Assembly: GCA_047967505.1 (NCBI GenBank)
Contig: CM106538.1
Source: Dipteris shenzhenensis
Lineage: Eukaryota > Polypodiophyta > Polypodiopsida > Gleicheniales
Length of the DNA: 64,000 nt
Strand: one strand, 5' to 3'
Made by a program: the position numbers and the translations under genes. Position 1 is the stretch's first letter; each line of letters begins with the position of its first letter. Under the pieces are notes generated by a model. It made no database searches, was not told where the DNA came from, and saw nothing but the letters and a program-made list of their open reading frames with translations. Below are positions 1 through 11,425 of this stretch, piece by piece.

Positions 1-347
1 CAAAAGTAGTTGATGTGCAAAGAGATGACCAAGGGAGAGCTACAACATTTATAGCGGTATGGTATGAGCCAAAGGGCAGGAAGGAGAATATGGATAACAA
101 CACATTGTATACTAATTGTATAATGAAGGAGTGGGTCCCAAATGATGAAGCGGTCTCTCAAGTTTTGACGGAGACAATCATAGTGTCTTGGCATTCAAGG
201 GCAAAGAAATCAAAGAAGTGCATGGGATATGAGGTAGAAGGAAAAATAAAAATACCACAGCAAACTATTTTGCATATACACGAATTTTTAAGGATGCTCG
301 CCATGGAGGAAGTAGAAGGAGATAGCGCAAATGAAGAATATCCATGA
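1..347 (+). pseudogene. C-terminal end of a DUF7869-like transposase (copy A, cut by window edge)
   Basis: The frame is open from the window start to a stop at 345-347 and is identical in sequence to the last 347 bp of the larger pseudogene ending at 27806. It covers the final ~114 residues, downstream of the RNase H-like core, a region that carries a WYEPKGR motif and a lysine-rich stretch. Because it is the duplicate, the body of this copy should lie just left of the window. It cannot be judged intact or broken from what is visible. Confidence 0.8.
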
Positions 348-464
348 TTAAAGCTTTGTATTGAAGTCCATTGAAGGATTTTATTTGGGTACTAGGCAAG
401 AAGCCAATCCAAGACAATTATAATCAGAGTCATCACCTCCTATGTCAAATGAGAGTCAAAATAT

Positions 465-870
465 GCACTGGATGTCACCCAAGGGTCAAGGCTTGCCAAG
501 ACAATAGGGAGTTAATGCAGATGGCACTTGGCAAGGGACTATCACATTGAGCAATAAGACAATGGGGAGTCAATGCACCCAAGGGGCAAGGCTTGGCAAG
601 ATAACTTGTGGGAGTTAATGCAGATGGCACCTGTATTTTGCACTGGATGTCACCCAAGGGTCAAGGCTTGGCAAGACAATAGGGAGTTAATGTAGATGGC
701 ACCTGGCAAGGGACTATCGCATTGAGCAATAAGACAATGGGGAGTCAATGCACCCAAGGGGCAAGGCTTGGCAAGACAAGTGGGAGTCAAATTATGCACA
801 TGGCACCTGGCAAGGGACTGTCGTGACATTGAGCAATAAGACAATGGGGAGTCAAATTATGCAGATGGCA
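465..870 (+). repeat. Tandem repeat, ~175-bp unit, about 2.3 copies
   Basis: The phrase GCACTGGATGTCACCCAAGG starts at 465 and again at 640, with co-linear sequence between. A partial third unit runs to about 870. Each unit contains shorter internal repeats (CAAGGCTTGGCAAGA, GACAATGGGGAGTCAATGCA). The block recurs in copy B at 27924-28329. Short minus-strand frames here arise from the repetition and are not genes. Confidence 0.85.
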
Positions 871-1560
871 TGAATTGAGGCTCTTTAAGAGCAACAATTT
901 AAATTGTAACATATGTTCAATATAAAGACTCTAGCTGAGAGCAACGTCTCTCAATGTAATCATATAATAATAGCTATAATTGCTATCATACCTCTTTGGT
1001 TCAATACAAAACTTGGGTCTTATGGCATCATGTCTTTTTTCTATTTATTAAAAGTTTTAAAAATTTTGTGCATATTGCGAGTGACAATGTTATTTTCATG
1101 AAATATTTAAGTCTCCTTTCATGGATTTATAAATTTATCACGTCAAGGAAAAATATTAAAAATAATTAAATTAACAAATAACTTAGATATAGCTAGAATT
1201 TCTAATATAGGATTATTTCAAATTCTTGCATGTTGGTGCAAAAGTATAGATTGAAAAAACAATATTTTTATGTGAATATGATAGTGCCACAAAGTGAACT
1301 TTTGATATGGGAAGAATATTTTCAGAAAGTAAAATTTTGATTTGGGAAGGATATTTTCACAAAGTAAAGTTTTCATTTGGGAAGGATTTTTGGGCTTCGT
1401 CCAAAAACAACACAAAAGTTCCAAAATTAATGAAATAGGTGTTAAAAGAAGGACTACAATTTCCTTGGTTTATGACCAAAATAGTGCTAAAATAACTCCA
1501 ACGATCCCACCATTGTGGTTGCATGGAGATACATCTAGAAAAATACAATTAAAATTTCAA
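871..1560. other. AT-rich sequence without a recognised gene
   Basis: Only short frames are present, with no recognisable domain. Around 1285-1385 the phrase TTTGGGAAGGATATTTTCA is repeated three times in degenerate form. Copy B holds the same sequence at 28330-29019. Confidence 0.6.
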
Positions 1561-1706
1561 AAAATGCAATTGATGATATGGCCCTTGAGGGGTCCCCTCA
1601 ACATGCCATTTTATCTCGTCACATCCTAGATATTGTATAATGCACATAGGTATGGCCCTCGCCCCTAAAGGGGACCCCTCAAGGGCCATATCATCAATTG
1701 CATTTT
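1561..1706. repeat. Perfect 38-bp inverted repeat with a 70-bp loop (fold-back)
   Basis: The left arm 1561-1598 is the exact reverse complement of the right arm 1669-1706; the arms begin AAAATGCAATTGATGATATG. In copy B (29020-29165) the right arm carries one mismatch (GGG to GAG). It could be a small fold-back or MITE-like element or a hairpin RNA source; no target duplication is evident. Confidence 0.85.
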
Positions 1707-3717
1707 GCTTGGTTGCACAATGGAATACATTTTCCTTGGTACACAAATATATAAATCCAAGAAACAGCGTGGTAACTTTCATAGATCTCCTCCCATAATA
1801 CATAAAAATAGGTAACGGAGCTATAACTCCAAGAACTAGCGTAGTGATCTCTCTAAGACAACCTTGAATTCTGGGCAATGACAGGTGGTCATGCCAGAGA
1901 CTATGCTGAGATGATGCTCAGAATGATAGATTGTGTCCCATTATTACGCAAAAAACTAGCATGGTGGTCTCTCTAAGGCAACTTATGATTTGCATGGGCT
2001 GCAAGCAAAGAAGCGGCAAAAGGCTACATGATGACAAGTGGTCAGAGAGACTATGCTACGGCAATGATAGATTTCATCTAATTACTATGGCAAGAACTAG
2101 CATGGTGGTCTCTCCAAGCCAATCTTCAATTTTAATGATCTTCATGGGTGTGTGCCCAGTGACAGGTGGCAAAGTTGCAACAAAAGGCTGTGCGACAATA
2201 AATGATATGGTGGCATAGGCCAGAGACTACATTGCGCGAAGAAGTGTAGAGATGCCATGTGTCGAGCTATGCGGTGTTCTGAACAAATAGATTGCATTCA
2301 TTATTATGCCAGTGTGCCTTCATGACGTTGGGAAATCTTTTTTCGAGAGCGCGGGTCCATGCAAAATTCAAATATTCACCTAGAAGCGCATCGCATCGCA
2401 GCCCCAAAATGGCCTCGAAAATAGTTTCACGATTGGCTACACCCAAGCTAACGTTGACCCTTATACCTACATACTTATAAATTTTTTGAAAGAAGGGACA
2501 GAGCAATATGTCTTTTGTTTTATTGATTAAGTACCCATGAGAGGATGAACAACTACCTTGTTCAATGGGAGCTTGTTGAGATTCTCTTGATACATGCTGT
2601 AACAAACATTCACATTTTGTATATGTCACATGTACAAGCCTTGAAGAAGCCAATATTTTTTTGAATGCTAAGGATATCTATAGGAATTTCCCAAAGAAGC
2701 AAGAAGATTATTAGCAATAAGTCCAATGCTAAAGGATTATGCGCGCATAGGCATCAAGATGAACTAGATATTTTTAAGTATGTAAATCATACAAAGACAT
2801 GTCAAAGGGTCGAATAGACCCAAAATGACCTATTAGGCTTAATGAGAGCCTTTCAACTATGATAGGGCTAATAATACTAGCCTTAATGACCTATTAGGCT
2901 TAATGAGAGACTTTCAGCAATGCGTGGCTAATAATACTAGACCTAGAAAGGGCTAGATATGAACATTAAAGAAGGGTTAGGACAAAAAGGAGGTAAGAAC
3001 CACCAATTAGTGGTGGTATTAATAAGAGGATGTCAACAATCACCCATTAGGTATTCAAAATCACATATGAATGATTTGCTATTAAAGTGGAAACTTCTAA
3101 GACCTAGTAGTTGGTATCAACTACTAAAAAAGGGGAGGGGTGCTACATGCATGGTTCCATAACTATATCTTAAAGTACACATGGATTTCATATGCAAGTC
3201 TTGACCATGGGTCAAGGTTACTATAATTCAAATTGGATCAGGTGCCTTAAGTTCATTGAACTGCCAATATGAGCACCATGAAATGGTAGGATAAGAGGTG
3301 TATTGATATGAACCACGATTTTCTAGGCTACGAGGTATATTGATATACCCTAGTATGTACCATGATATGGTACATACAAGGGTGTATGAATATGTACCAT
3401 GACCATGATATGATAGGCCAAAAGGAATATTGATATACCCTTTAAATTTTCTCTATTCTAGAAATAGATAGATAGCAAGAAGAGTGATATCTAAGATTTG
3501 TAAGCCTCATCGGTGTCTCTGAGACATGGCTACAATTTTTTACAAAGTCTCGTAGGCCCCTTTCCTAACATGCTATGAGGCCATAGGGGAGGAAGTTATA
3601 CCACTAAGTATTACTAAATAGGGTTAGAATTACATGCACACCTAGTCTTAATTGTAGGAAATTCAAAGTTGAATGACAACTGCCCACAACTCTTAAAGGA
3701 AAACCAAGATCATAGAC
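1707..3717. other. No recognised gene; short tandem duplications and palindromes
   Basis: The longest frame is a minus-strand ORF of 128 codons (2267-2653), also open in copy B (29726-30112); I recognise no domain in it. A phrase AACTAGCATGGTGGTCTCTC recurs near 1960 and 2095 in degenerate form. At 2824-2945 a 61-bp unit beginning AATGACCTATTAGGCTTAAT is present twice. At 3354-3376 a 10-bp-arm palindrome, TATGTACCAT-GAT-ATGGTACATA, is flanked by repeated TTGATATACCC. Confidence 0.55.
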
Positions 3718-3961
3718 TCAGGGGGGTCACTATATATAAACTCTCTATATCACGTGCATTCAATGGTTATTTGTAAAATCCCTTATGCATAGATTTTTCA
3801 TTAATAAAATGTACCCTTTTTCTATACAAATCTGTAATTTTTTTCTAAAATCATTTTAAATAATCCCTTATGTAAGTTAAATTCTATAAATTTTAGAAAT
3901 TAAAAATATCCTTTTGTTGAACTCACATGATAGGGTTACATAAGATGAGTGACCCCCTCGA
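3718..3961. mobile_element. MITE, 244 bp, with 10-bp target site duplication
   Basis: Terminal inverted repeats are TCAGGGGGGTCACT at the left and the complementary GAGTGACCCCC-TCGA at the right, extending imperfectly about 40 bp inward through the CACGTG/CACATG and TTCAA/TTGAA segments. The flanking bases GATCATAGAC are repeated exactly (3708-3717 and 3962-3971). A 10-bp duplication fits Mutator-like elements; that assignment is inference. There is no coding capacity. The insertion interrupts the pseudogene that continues to the right. Confidence 0.88.
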
Positions 3962-4918
3962 GATCATAGACATGACACTTTCCAAGGTTGAAATCTACCT
4001 TGCCACACTTGAGGGCAAGCCTGACCCCAATGTTCAAGCATACAAAATTGACAATAAAGTACTAGCCAAGTCAAGGAGAAAATCCAAGCCGCCAAGGAGG
4101 AATTTATCAAAGCTAAATAAGGTATGACAAGTGAAGTTGTTTCTTGAGAGGATGATTATTGTTAATCTTTGTCATGCTATACATTTGGGTTGGTAGCTTG
4201 GCCAAATGATGGCATCAAGGTAATGCAATTAAGCCCAAATACATTGAAGTTGAAGAGTACATTAGTGAGGTGGAGCCAGAGCCCCTCCTCCCCTCATCTT
4301 GAAATCATGACATATGGGAGCTCCTGTCTCGCTATTCAAAAGCCCGATTTGGATGCTCTCCAAAACTTCACCAGGATGGTGCAGGAGGTGAACGTGAAGG
4401 AGGGGCAACTAGTCTGTTAAGGTCACAAGATTACCATCAATGAAAGCGTGATTGAAAAGGCTCTAGGAATTTCTGGAGGCACTACGCCAGCACACTTTTT
4501 TCAAAAGCAATGGAAAAGACATGATATTCTAGACGTATACCCCAATGCTTAGATTAGTAAAGATGGTGGAGTCAAGATTTTGAGCTTTTGCCAACACATC
4601 TCCAAGTTGTACTGAAGAAGACAATTCACTTCTTTCTTGATACGAGAGGAACCTGCAAGTTCTCGCAGGTTCAAGCGACAGTAGAGCAACTGAAAGGACG
4701 TGATGTATCTTTCTCAAGGGCGATCTCCAAGAGCATGTTAACCAACCTAAAGATTTGCATGAATGGAAAATCCCAATTGTCATCTTAGTCTGCTGGATTT
4801 GGAATGCACTTGATGGCATCCACCCTCAAAGGGATTTTTGAGCAATACGAGAAGCTAATGTCTTAGCACTCATGCAGCAAAGGTAGCGCAACTTGAGAAA
4901 AGTCTCATGGAAGGTGTA
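3962..4918 (+). pseudogene. Truncated plant-repeat pseudogene (copy A), cut at 4918
   Basis: Fragments of one protein can be followed through several frames: ALGISGGTTPAHFF near 4460, then a frame ending LEKSLMEGV near 4915. Stops and frameshifts are frequent. The opening part reminds me of plant transposon-associated gag-like proteins, but I cannot name the family. The reading frame is cut at 4918, where the duplication ends; in copy B it runs on into a coiled coil. The upstream side is interrupted by the MITE. Confidence 0.45.
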
Positions 4919-5449
4919 AAGGGAATTTGACATGGTTATAACTTTTCTTTTGAGACACAAGGCAAAAACATTTTTTTTCTCAAAAAAATAAAAAACTACA
5001 CCATAAGGAGAAGTGTTTGATGTAAGGAAGAGATTCTATACAAGGAGGAATTCATAGATTGTTGTCAATGCTCCGGTCGGTGTGAGCTGCAAGATATCAT
5101 TAATGGCTAACATGGAGGCTCAAATAGTCCTAAAGAACCAGCCATATATTGATACCTTGCAACATTTGAAGTCCCAATAACTTAATTTTGGGCAACCAAG
5201 TAAGCCAGCCCCAAGACTTATGAAAGGTCATGCAGATCGCCAAAATAGAAATGTAAGTATTCCTACTTTTTTATTGCTATATTTGTCCATGAAATTTTTA
5301 AATATATTTTTTTTTCAAGTTTCAAGTTTGTTTCCTCACTTATTTTAGAGAATGGATCTAATGCCACCACACTAGTGCCATTCTGACTCTACTCTCTTTG
5401 CAGACAGTGATCTTGTCACCACAATGTAAATATCTTGAGTCAAAGTACA
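4919..5449. other. Sequence right of the duplication junction; no gene recognised
   Basis: Begins immediately after the abrupt end of the repeat. It contains A-rich runs near 4970-5000 and short broken frames with no motif I recognise. If the duplication is tandem, this is the first sequence of the second unit. Confidence 0.5.
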
Positions 5450-5725
5450 GTTGACCATTTATCTGATCATAATTAAAGAGTTTTCATATGTGTTAATTAT
5501 GGTTAAGAGTTCTTTTAATTGGTCAAAGAAGTGAATACGGTCAAAGGTACTTGAATCTGATCAAGTAAGCCTGATTTCAGTCAGGGAGACTTGGTTTATT
5601 ACCAAGAGGGTTAACTGTGGTTAACCAGAGAACCACAAAGCTAACTACGATCAGAGAGTGTTGACTTCGGTCAATGATACTTGGCATACGCCAAGAGGGT
5701 TAACTATGGTTAACCAAGATGTGCC
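5450..5725 (+). repeat. Degenerate short repeats rich in GGTTAACCA and GGTCAA
   Basis: Phrases such as GAGGGTTAACTGTGGTTAACC, TTGACTTCGGTCAA and AGAGGGTTAACTATGGTTAA recur at roughly 20-30 bp intervals, many of them palindromic. TTGAC cores resemble plant W-boxes, but density alone does not show a regulatory role. Confidence 0.5.
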
Positions 5726-5743
5726 AACTTCGGTTGGAGAGTT

Positions 5744-6440
5744 GTGGACTTGGAGTGGGTCGCTTGGGCAGGAATTGGTACATCGATCCCTCCATCATCT
5801 TATAGACCCCAGAGGGAGCGGTATGATGCCTTTGGATTTGGGAGGTTATACTCTTATGTGACATTCAGTGGGACCCAGGAGAGTGGTTTTGGCCTAGGAC
5901 ACTCAGACTGGATAGAGGTCTCCTTCTCGTATACCACTCGCATCGGCCATCGTCTATAACTAGAGGCAACAACATGGTCCCCTTCGAGGGAGAGACACTC
6001 GATAGAGCAAGATGTCCCAACAGAGGTCATAGGCCAATTTTCACCCCATATTTGGATGAGTTAGCATCCGCAAAAGATCCCTTACTTCTTCTGGTTGTTG
6101 GCGCAGGGTCTACCCATCAGCCCCTGGCTAGAGCAGATGCAGGTTGATGGCAGATGCATTGGTTGTAGGGAGGGAGTTTTGGAAACCATCCCGCACTATT
6201 TCTGAGGCTGCCACGCTGCACAGTGGATTTAGTTGACGACCCTCAGGATTGTTGCTAGCATACAGATGACGAGCAAGGATTTCATGTGGGGGATGGTGGC
6301 CTAGCTCATGGAGGGAGGCCACGCCTTTGCGATCGACCCTGTCATGCTGGCTTACAAGATACATGGACAGCAGGCTTCCTGGATTGAGATCCATGACACA
6401 CTTCAGCCCACCTGTTCATGCCCACCAGCTCTCTCGGAGG
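5744..6440 (+). pseudogene. LINE-type reverse transcriptase tail (zf-RVT-like) remnant
   Basis: One frame, broken by stops, reads YFFWLLAQGLPISPWLEQ, then CIGCREGVLETIPHYF and GCHAAQW near 6075-6235. That is the pattern of the zinc-binding region at the C-terminus of plant non-LTR retrotransposon reverse transcriptases (FxWLLxxGxLPT...CxxC...ExxxHxxxxC). Upstream, 5744-5959 is open in the same frame. No polymerase core is visible, so this is a 3' fragment of a dead element. Identification rests on motif resemblance only. Confidence 0.5.
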
Positions 6441-7365
6441 ATGGTGTTTCGGAGACCGAACCGTCCTAGCATCATTGCCTAGAACGTATGGGTGGTTAGA
6501 TGCAGCAAGGTGATGAGGCGCCAGTTGATCCCTTCGACGGCTACTCTAGTAGCCATCTGGTAGGATATTATCTTCACATTGTAGGCCATTTGGGAGCACG
6601 GTACTCCAAGCTCGAGAGCGACTGTCGAGAGGCAGGAGCGCTTCTTGCCAGACATGGTCGGTAGGAGTTTTCTACACCCTTTTGGTGAGGGGTACTATTT
6701 GGGAATATAGACCACTAGCATGGTTGCTAGCTCCTGTTTTGGACTCTCTATAGGTGATGAACTGTGAGATTCGGAAACAAATGGTTGTTCTTGTAGCTAA
6801 CAACCGTTTCTTTTCTTGGTTTTCATCAACAACTCTTGTTGGAAGCTGGTTGTATGGTTTTTTCAAGCATTAATAGAATTTACTTCTTCATGCCAAAAAA
6901 AATAGGAGGAGGAGGAGCAAAGTGCTCACCACAGAGCATCCACGGCAATGGATTGCTATGGATTTTTAAATTCTTTGGTGAAGCTTGTTTAACTCAGATT
7001 GCTGCAATATATTCTCGGGCATTTTGTGAACTGTTCTACCCCTGTCTCTCTCTCTTGAGTTTGGGTTCTATCTTGTGGAGACATAAGGCCAAAAGTTTTG
7101 AATTACAACATTCCCTGCTCCTCTCATAGGTGTTTCCATTGCACACACCTTAGCCATCTATTGTACCACGACGTGGAAAAACTAGCCACAAAGAGTAGGT
7201 TTTTTTCCAACACGTGAGTCTTGGCTGTGATCTAGCCCAGAAGTTCAAATACTGTCTGCCAGGGCTTCGCTCTCGCTTGGAGAACCGCCACCATAGTACC
7301 GAAACACCAAGCAAGGGCTCCCATGGATACTTGGAACTACCGCAATCTCATGATGGCCAAGAGTG
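6441..7365. other. No recognised gene
   Basis: Only short frames. The stretch following the LINE-like remnant (to about 6680) may be its degraded 3' part. Confidence 0.5.
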
Positions 7366-8516
7366 CATACTAGAGATAGATCAATACCTTCACAGAGGCA
7401 CAGGGGCAATGGCCTTTGGGATAGGTTAGGTTCCAGAGACAGCACTCTACGCTATACCATTCTTAAAGACTAGATAATCTAATGAGGAAATTGCCTTATA
7501 CAATTTAACATCATTTAATATTTCAGCATTCTAATGAAACGTAGTCACTAGTAGGGATTGTAAAAATGTACGCATTATGCCTTTCACATGGCACATACCA
7601 AATGAGTTGGAGACCAAATCTTGCGTGGATGTACATCTAGGGTAGCCTAAGAGCCGTGCAGAATTTGATCCCCAATAGACAAGTCCACATGCATATTTGG
7701 TTAGTACGTGCGCCATTTTTCATGCGTAGTCACTAGTAGGGATTGTAAAAATGTAGCATTATACCTTCCACGTGGCACATACCAAATGAGTTGGAGACCA
7801 AATCTTGCGTGGATGTAGGTCTAGGGTAGCCTAAGAGCTGTGCAGAGTTTCATCCCCAACAGATAAGTCAAGATGCATATTTGGTTAGTACGTGTGCCAT
7901 TTTTCATACGTAGTCACTTGTAGGGAGTGCTTGCAAAAATGTATGCATTATACCTTCCACATGGCACATACCAAATCAGTTGGAGACCAAATCTTGCATG
8001 GATGTAGGTCTAGGGTAGCCTAAGAGCCGTGCAAAGTTTTATCCCCAATAGATAAGTCCATGTGCATATTTGGTTAGTACGTGCGCCATTTTTCATACGT
8101 AGTCACTAGTAGGGATTGTAAAAATGATGCATTATACTTTCCACGTGACACATACCAAATCAGTTGGAGACCAAATCTTGCATGGATGTAGGTCTAGGGT
8201 AGCCTTAGAGCTGTGCAAAGTTTCATCCCCAACAGATAAGTCCATGTGCGTATTTGGTTAGTACATGCACCATTTTTCATGCGTAGTCACTAGTAGGGAT
8301 TGTAAAAATGTACACATTATACCTTCCATGTGGCACCAAGATATATGGGTCTATACTAGAGAGAGATCAATATCTTCACAAAGGCACAAGGTTAATAGGC
8401 TTTGGGATAGGCTAGGTTCCAGAGATAGCACTCTACTCTATATCATTATTCATAGACTAGATAATCTACTAAGGAAGTTACCTTATACAAACATCATTGT
8501 ATATTTAAACATCTAA
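7366..8516 (+). repeat. Tandem array, ~185-bp unit, flanked by ~165-bp direct repeats
   Basis: Units beginning GTAGTCACTAGTAGGGATTG start near 7541, 7726, 7910, 8099 and 8283, a spacing of 184-189 bp, with the last copy partial. On both sides lies a related segment containing CTTTGGGATAGG and CTAGATAATCTA: left 7366-7534, right about 8350-8516. The array therefore sits between direct copies of another sequence, as if a composite unit had been amplified internally. It shows no obvious similarity to the 182-bp satellite at 15-24 kb. Confidence 0.85.
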
Positions 8517-8936
8517 TGAACAAAAATTTAATCTTGCAATTGAAGATGGAGATAAATGACATTCATCAATGTGTATCTCAAAACACATGAAAGTCTCTCA
8601 TACCCCCAACTAGATTCATTCCATTAATTTATGCCGCAATCACACAAAAAAAGGTAAAGTCTCCTTATCATGATCATGTACAAAGACTTAGCATTGACCT
8701 TTAAAGTATCTTTTGCATCATTGAACCGAAATTATATCATATCCATAAGTTCATTGTATGAAAAGATAAAATCTCATTACAATCTTGGATCTGCAACTAT
8801 TCGGCTAGAGACCATATACAATCCATGCACGGCCACACGATCAAATGGCCATCGACGATCCATGTAGAGTGCCAAAAATGCATCGTGGGATCTCTATAAT
8901 CATCCAATGGCCTGCGATCAACGCCTTTTTATGGCA
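8517..8936. other. No recognised gene
   Basis: AT-rich sequence with short frames only. Confidence 0.5.
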
Positions 8937-9075
8937 ATTAGATCTTACAAAGATCTAATGGTTATTAGCCAACCCGCCTTGTGGGAGTCACCCGCCATCA
9001 ACGACATTAACGAAAGACAGTAGCTCCCCATGGCCATTGGATCATGTATGATCCAATGGATCATATTGATCCATT
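8937..9075. repeat. Cluster of GATC-centred palindromes
   Basis: Perfect hairpins: ATTAGATCTT-ACA-AAGATCTAAT (8937-8959), CCATTGGATCAT-GT-ATGATCCAATGG (9034-9059) and the overlapping AATGGATCA-TAT-TGATCCATT (9055-9075). The last two share an arm, so alternative cruciforms are possible. Confidence 0.8.
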
Positions 9076-9259
9076 GAATTCCATTTACCCTTTAACATGT
9101 AATTCGATTTACATGGAGTGGGACCATTTTCTCCACCAATGAGGAGGAAGGAGAAATCCTCCATGTTTTTAATACTCCAGCCTCCTCATTGGCCTAGAGG
9201 TTAATCCAAATTCTTAAGGGCCTAATGCAAGAGGCCCTTTATGAGTACAAAGTTCCCAG

Positions 9260-11425
9260 AATGGCATCACCATGTTCTCGCTTGCCATGAACACCACCAA
9301 AAAGTTCCACATTGTGTCTCATGAGCTTGCGGTGGATGGTTCACACTTGGGCTACGCACTCAAAACACACACAAGGCCAAGAAATTTTCTTTCAAAATTC
9401 AGAAGGCCTCTTTTTAATGGGACTTCATCCTCACACCATTATTAGAATGCGACATGATACTGCAGATCTAGTGGTTCCATTCCTTCAAGATTGTCAAAGC
9501 ATCACTTGAACGGTATTTCTCTGATTTCCCACATCCAAGTAGCCCGAGCTGTTCACAAAGGTGTAATGTGTGCACTAGTGTAAGTCCGCTGCCTCGGGGG
9601 GGTCACTATGTATAAACCCTCTATATCACGTGCGTTCAAGGCCTATATTTAAAGTCCCTTATCCGTAAAAAATTTCATTAATAAAATGTACCCCTTTTCT
9701 ATACAAATCTGTAAATTTTTTCCAAAATTATTTTAGATAGTCCCTTATGTATATTTATTTCTGTAAATTTTAGAAATAAAAAAAATCCTTCTGTTGAACT
9801 CACGTGATAGGGTTACATATGATGAGTGATCCCCCCGAGTCCGCTGCCAACTGAATTCAATGTAGCCAGCTCCTCGTTTGGGGTAGGCCATGGCTAATCT
9901 CATCCAAGATTTTCAAGATATCATGCTCCAGGACGATCCACCACCACAGCTTCTGCCTCACAAACTCGAGGATCATCGCATTGAGTTAGTCCCAGGCTCT
10001 ACCCCTCCCAGTAAGTTTTTGTATCAATTGGAGGCAAAGTTAGAACAACAGCTCACTCAGTTATTACGTACTCGATTTATCCAACCATCCTTATCGCCTT
10101 TTGAGGCTCCAATTTTATTTGTCTAGAAAAAGGATAAGTCAGCACGATTATGGGTCGACTACAAGGCACTCAATAAAATTATGAGTAGCAATAAGTTTCC
10201 AATGTCCTGCATAGAGTACATCTTAAAGCGCTTGAACGGTGCAAATATTTTTCTACGATAGACCTTAAGAGCGGTTATCATCAGGTCTGAATATTTGATG
10301 CGGACATCCCAAAGACAACATTCAAGATAGAGAGAGCTCATTACAAGTTTGTGGATGTTCTCACTGGGCATATAACAATGTGCCTATTCATCATTTTAGA
10401 TGATATCTCGATCTTCTCAACCACACACTTAAAGGATGTGCGAAAAGCTCTCCAGCTTCTATGCAACAATCAATTATATTTAACTGCCAGAAAGAGTGAG
10501 TTCAAACTGATAGAAATCCTATATCTGGGTTATATCATCAATGCCAATGGCATTAGCTTGGACCTCGAAAAGGCTTAAGCAATTGCAAGCTAGACAATCC
10601 CCATGACAACTCAAGAGATTCGATCTTTTGTAGGGCTTTGTTAGGTCTACAACTCTCACATGCCCAATTTCTCCACCACATCAGCACCCTTAACAGATCT
10701 ACTAAAAGTGATTAAGACACGTAGGCAAAAGATTTCTATCAAAGCGCAGCTTTGCAAGCCTTCCACGATCTGCAGTGGTTCGCCACTACAGCTCCTATTA
10801 TGACAATAGCATCTTGAGATGATCCATTCTTGGTCATCACAAATGCAAGCAATGTGGCCATCCAGGATAGTTTTACACCAAAAAGAAAGACTTGTGGCAT
10901 ACTATAGCAGAAATCTCAATGATGCTAAAAAGAATTGCTCGGTCTAAGACAAATAACTACTCGGCATGATCTAAGCATTGAAGCACTGGAAGCCGTTCCT
11001 TCTTGGATGGACTTTCACGGTCAAAACAAACCATCAAGCCTTACAATGGCTGCAAACAAACGGCTAGCACAGAAGACGTAGCTTGCTTATTTATCAAGTA
11101 TTGGTATCCGATTGGAGGATTGCCATGGACCATTACTATGGACATGGATTCCAAATTCACCTTGCATCTCAGGAGAGAGCTCCAAATGTCCAATGCATTC
11201 GATCCACAAATTGACGGGCAATCAGAGGCATGTAATCAATTGGCATTTGACATACTAAAATATTATTGTCATGATGCTCAGTTAAAGTGGGAGTAATACA
11301 CTTGGTATCTAAAGGGGATTCCAAATTCACCTCGCATCTCTGGAGAGCCTTGTTCGAAAACTTTCATACCAAGCTCCAGATGTCCAATGCATTCCATCCA
11401 CAAATTGACAGGCAATCAAAGGGAG
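9260..11425 (+). pseudogene. Decayed Ty3/gypsy pol, split by a MITE
   Basis: The reverse transcriptase region starts near 9890 (LIQDFQDIMLQDDPPPQLLP, then GSTPPSK and the PILFV / WVDYKALNK motifs). YxDD-like sequence survives as DDISIFS near 10400, followed by LYLGYIINANGISLD. RNase H traces follow (about 10740-11040). The integrase core is recognisable as SKFTLHL and NAFDPQIDGQSEACNQ (about 11150-11250). Stops, frameshifts and deletions are numerous. An integrase segment recurs at 11311-11425 (SKFTSHLWRALFENF), better preserved than the first. 9260-9583 may be the upstream polyprotein; no LTRs were found. The MITE at 9594-9838 interrupts it. Confidence 0.75.
9594..9838. mobile_element. MITE, 245 bp, same family, inserted in a gypsy relic
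   Basis: Same termini and interior as the 3718 copy. The exact 10-bp duplication GTCCGCTGCC flanks it (9584-9593 and 9839-9848). It sits inside the decayed Ty3/gypsy sequence, so it inserted after that element. Confidence 0.9.

Larger units (their letters stand above)
1..4918 (+). repeat. Left copy of a near-identical long direct repeat (copy A)
   Basis: This segment is co-linear with 27460-32377 at a constant offset of 27,459 bp. By eye I counted 11 substitutions and no indels (about 0.2%), for example near 820, 1616, 1684, 2037, 2116, 2462, 2716, 3833, 4360, 4534 and 4751. Identity stops abruptly after 4918: copy A goes on with AAGGGAATTTGACATGG, while copy B continues an open coiled-coil reading frame. 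The left end lies outside the window. Copy B therefore looks like the ancestral arrangement, and 4918/4919 looks like a new junction. A tandem duplication of a 27.5-kb unit explains this most simply; an assembly artefact is the main alternative. Confidence 0.93.

Noticed and set aside
2267-2653. 128-codon minus-strand ORF, also open in copy B
   Set aside because: Being open in both copies is expected at 0.2% divergence. There is no recognised motif, start context or conservation evidence.
7541-8335. CRISPR-like regular spacing
   Set aside because: The repeats are ~185 bp and contiguous with no unique spacers, in eukaryotic transposon-rich DNA; this is a tandem array.
9034-9059. The perfect 26-bp palindrome as a rho-independent terminator
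   Set aside because: The context is eukaryotic, there is no T-run after it, and it belongs to a cluster of palindromes.
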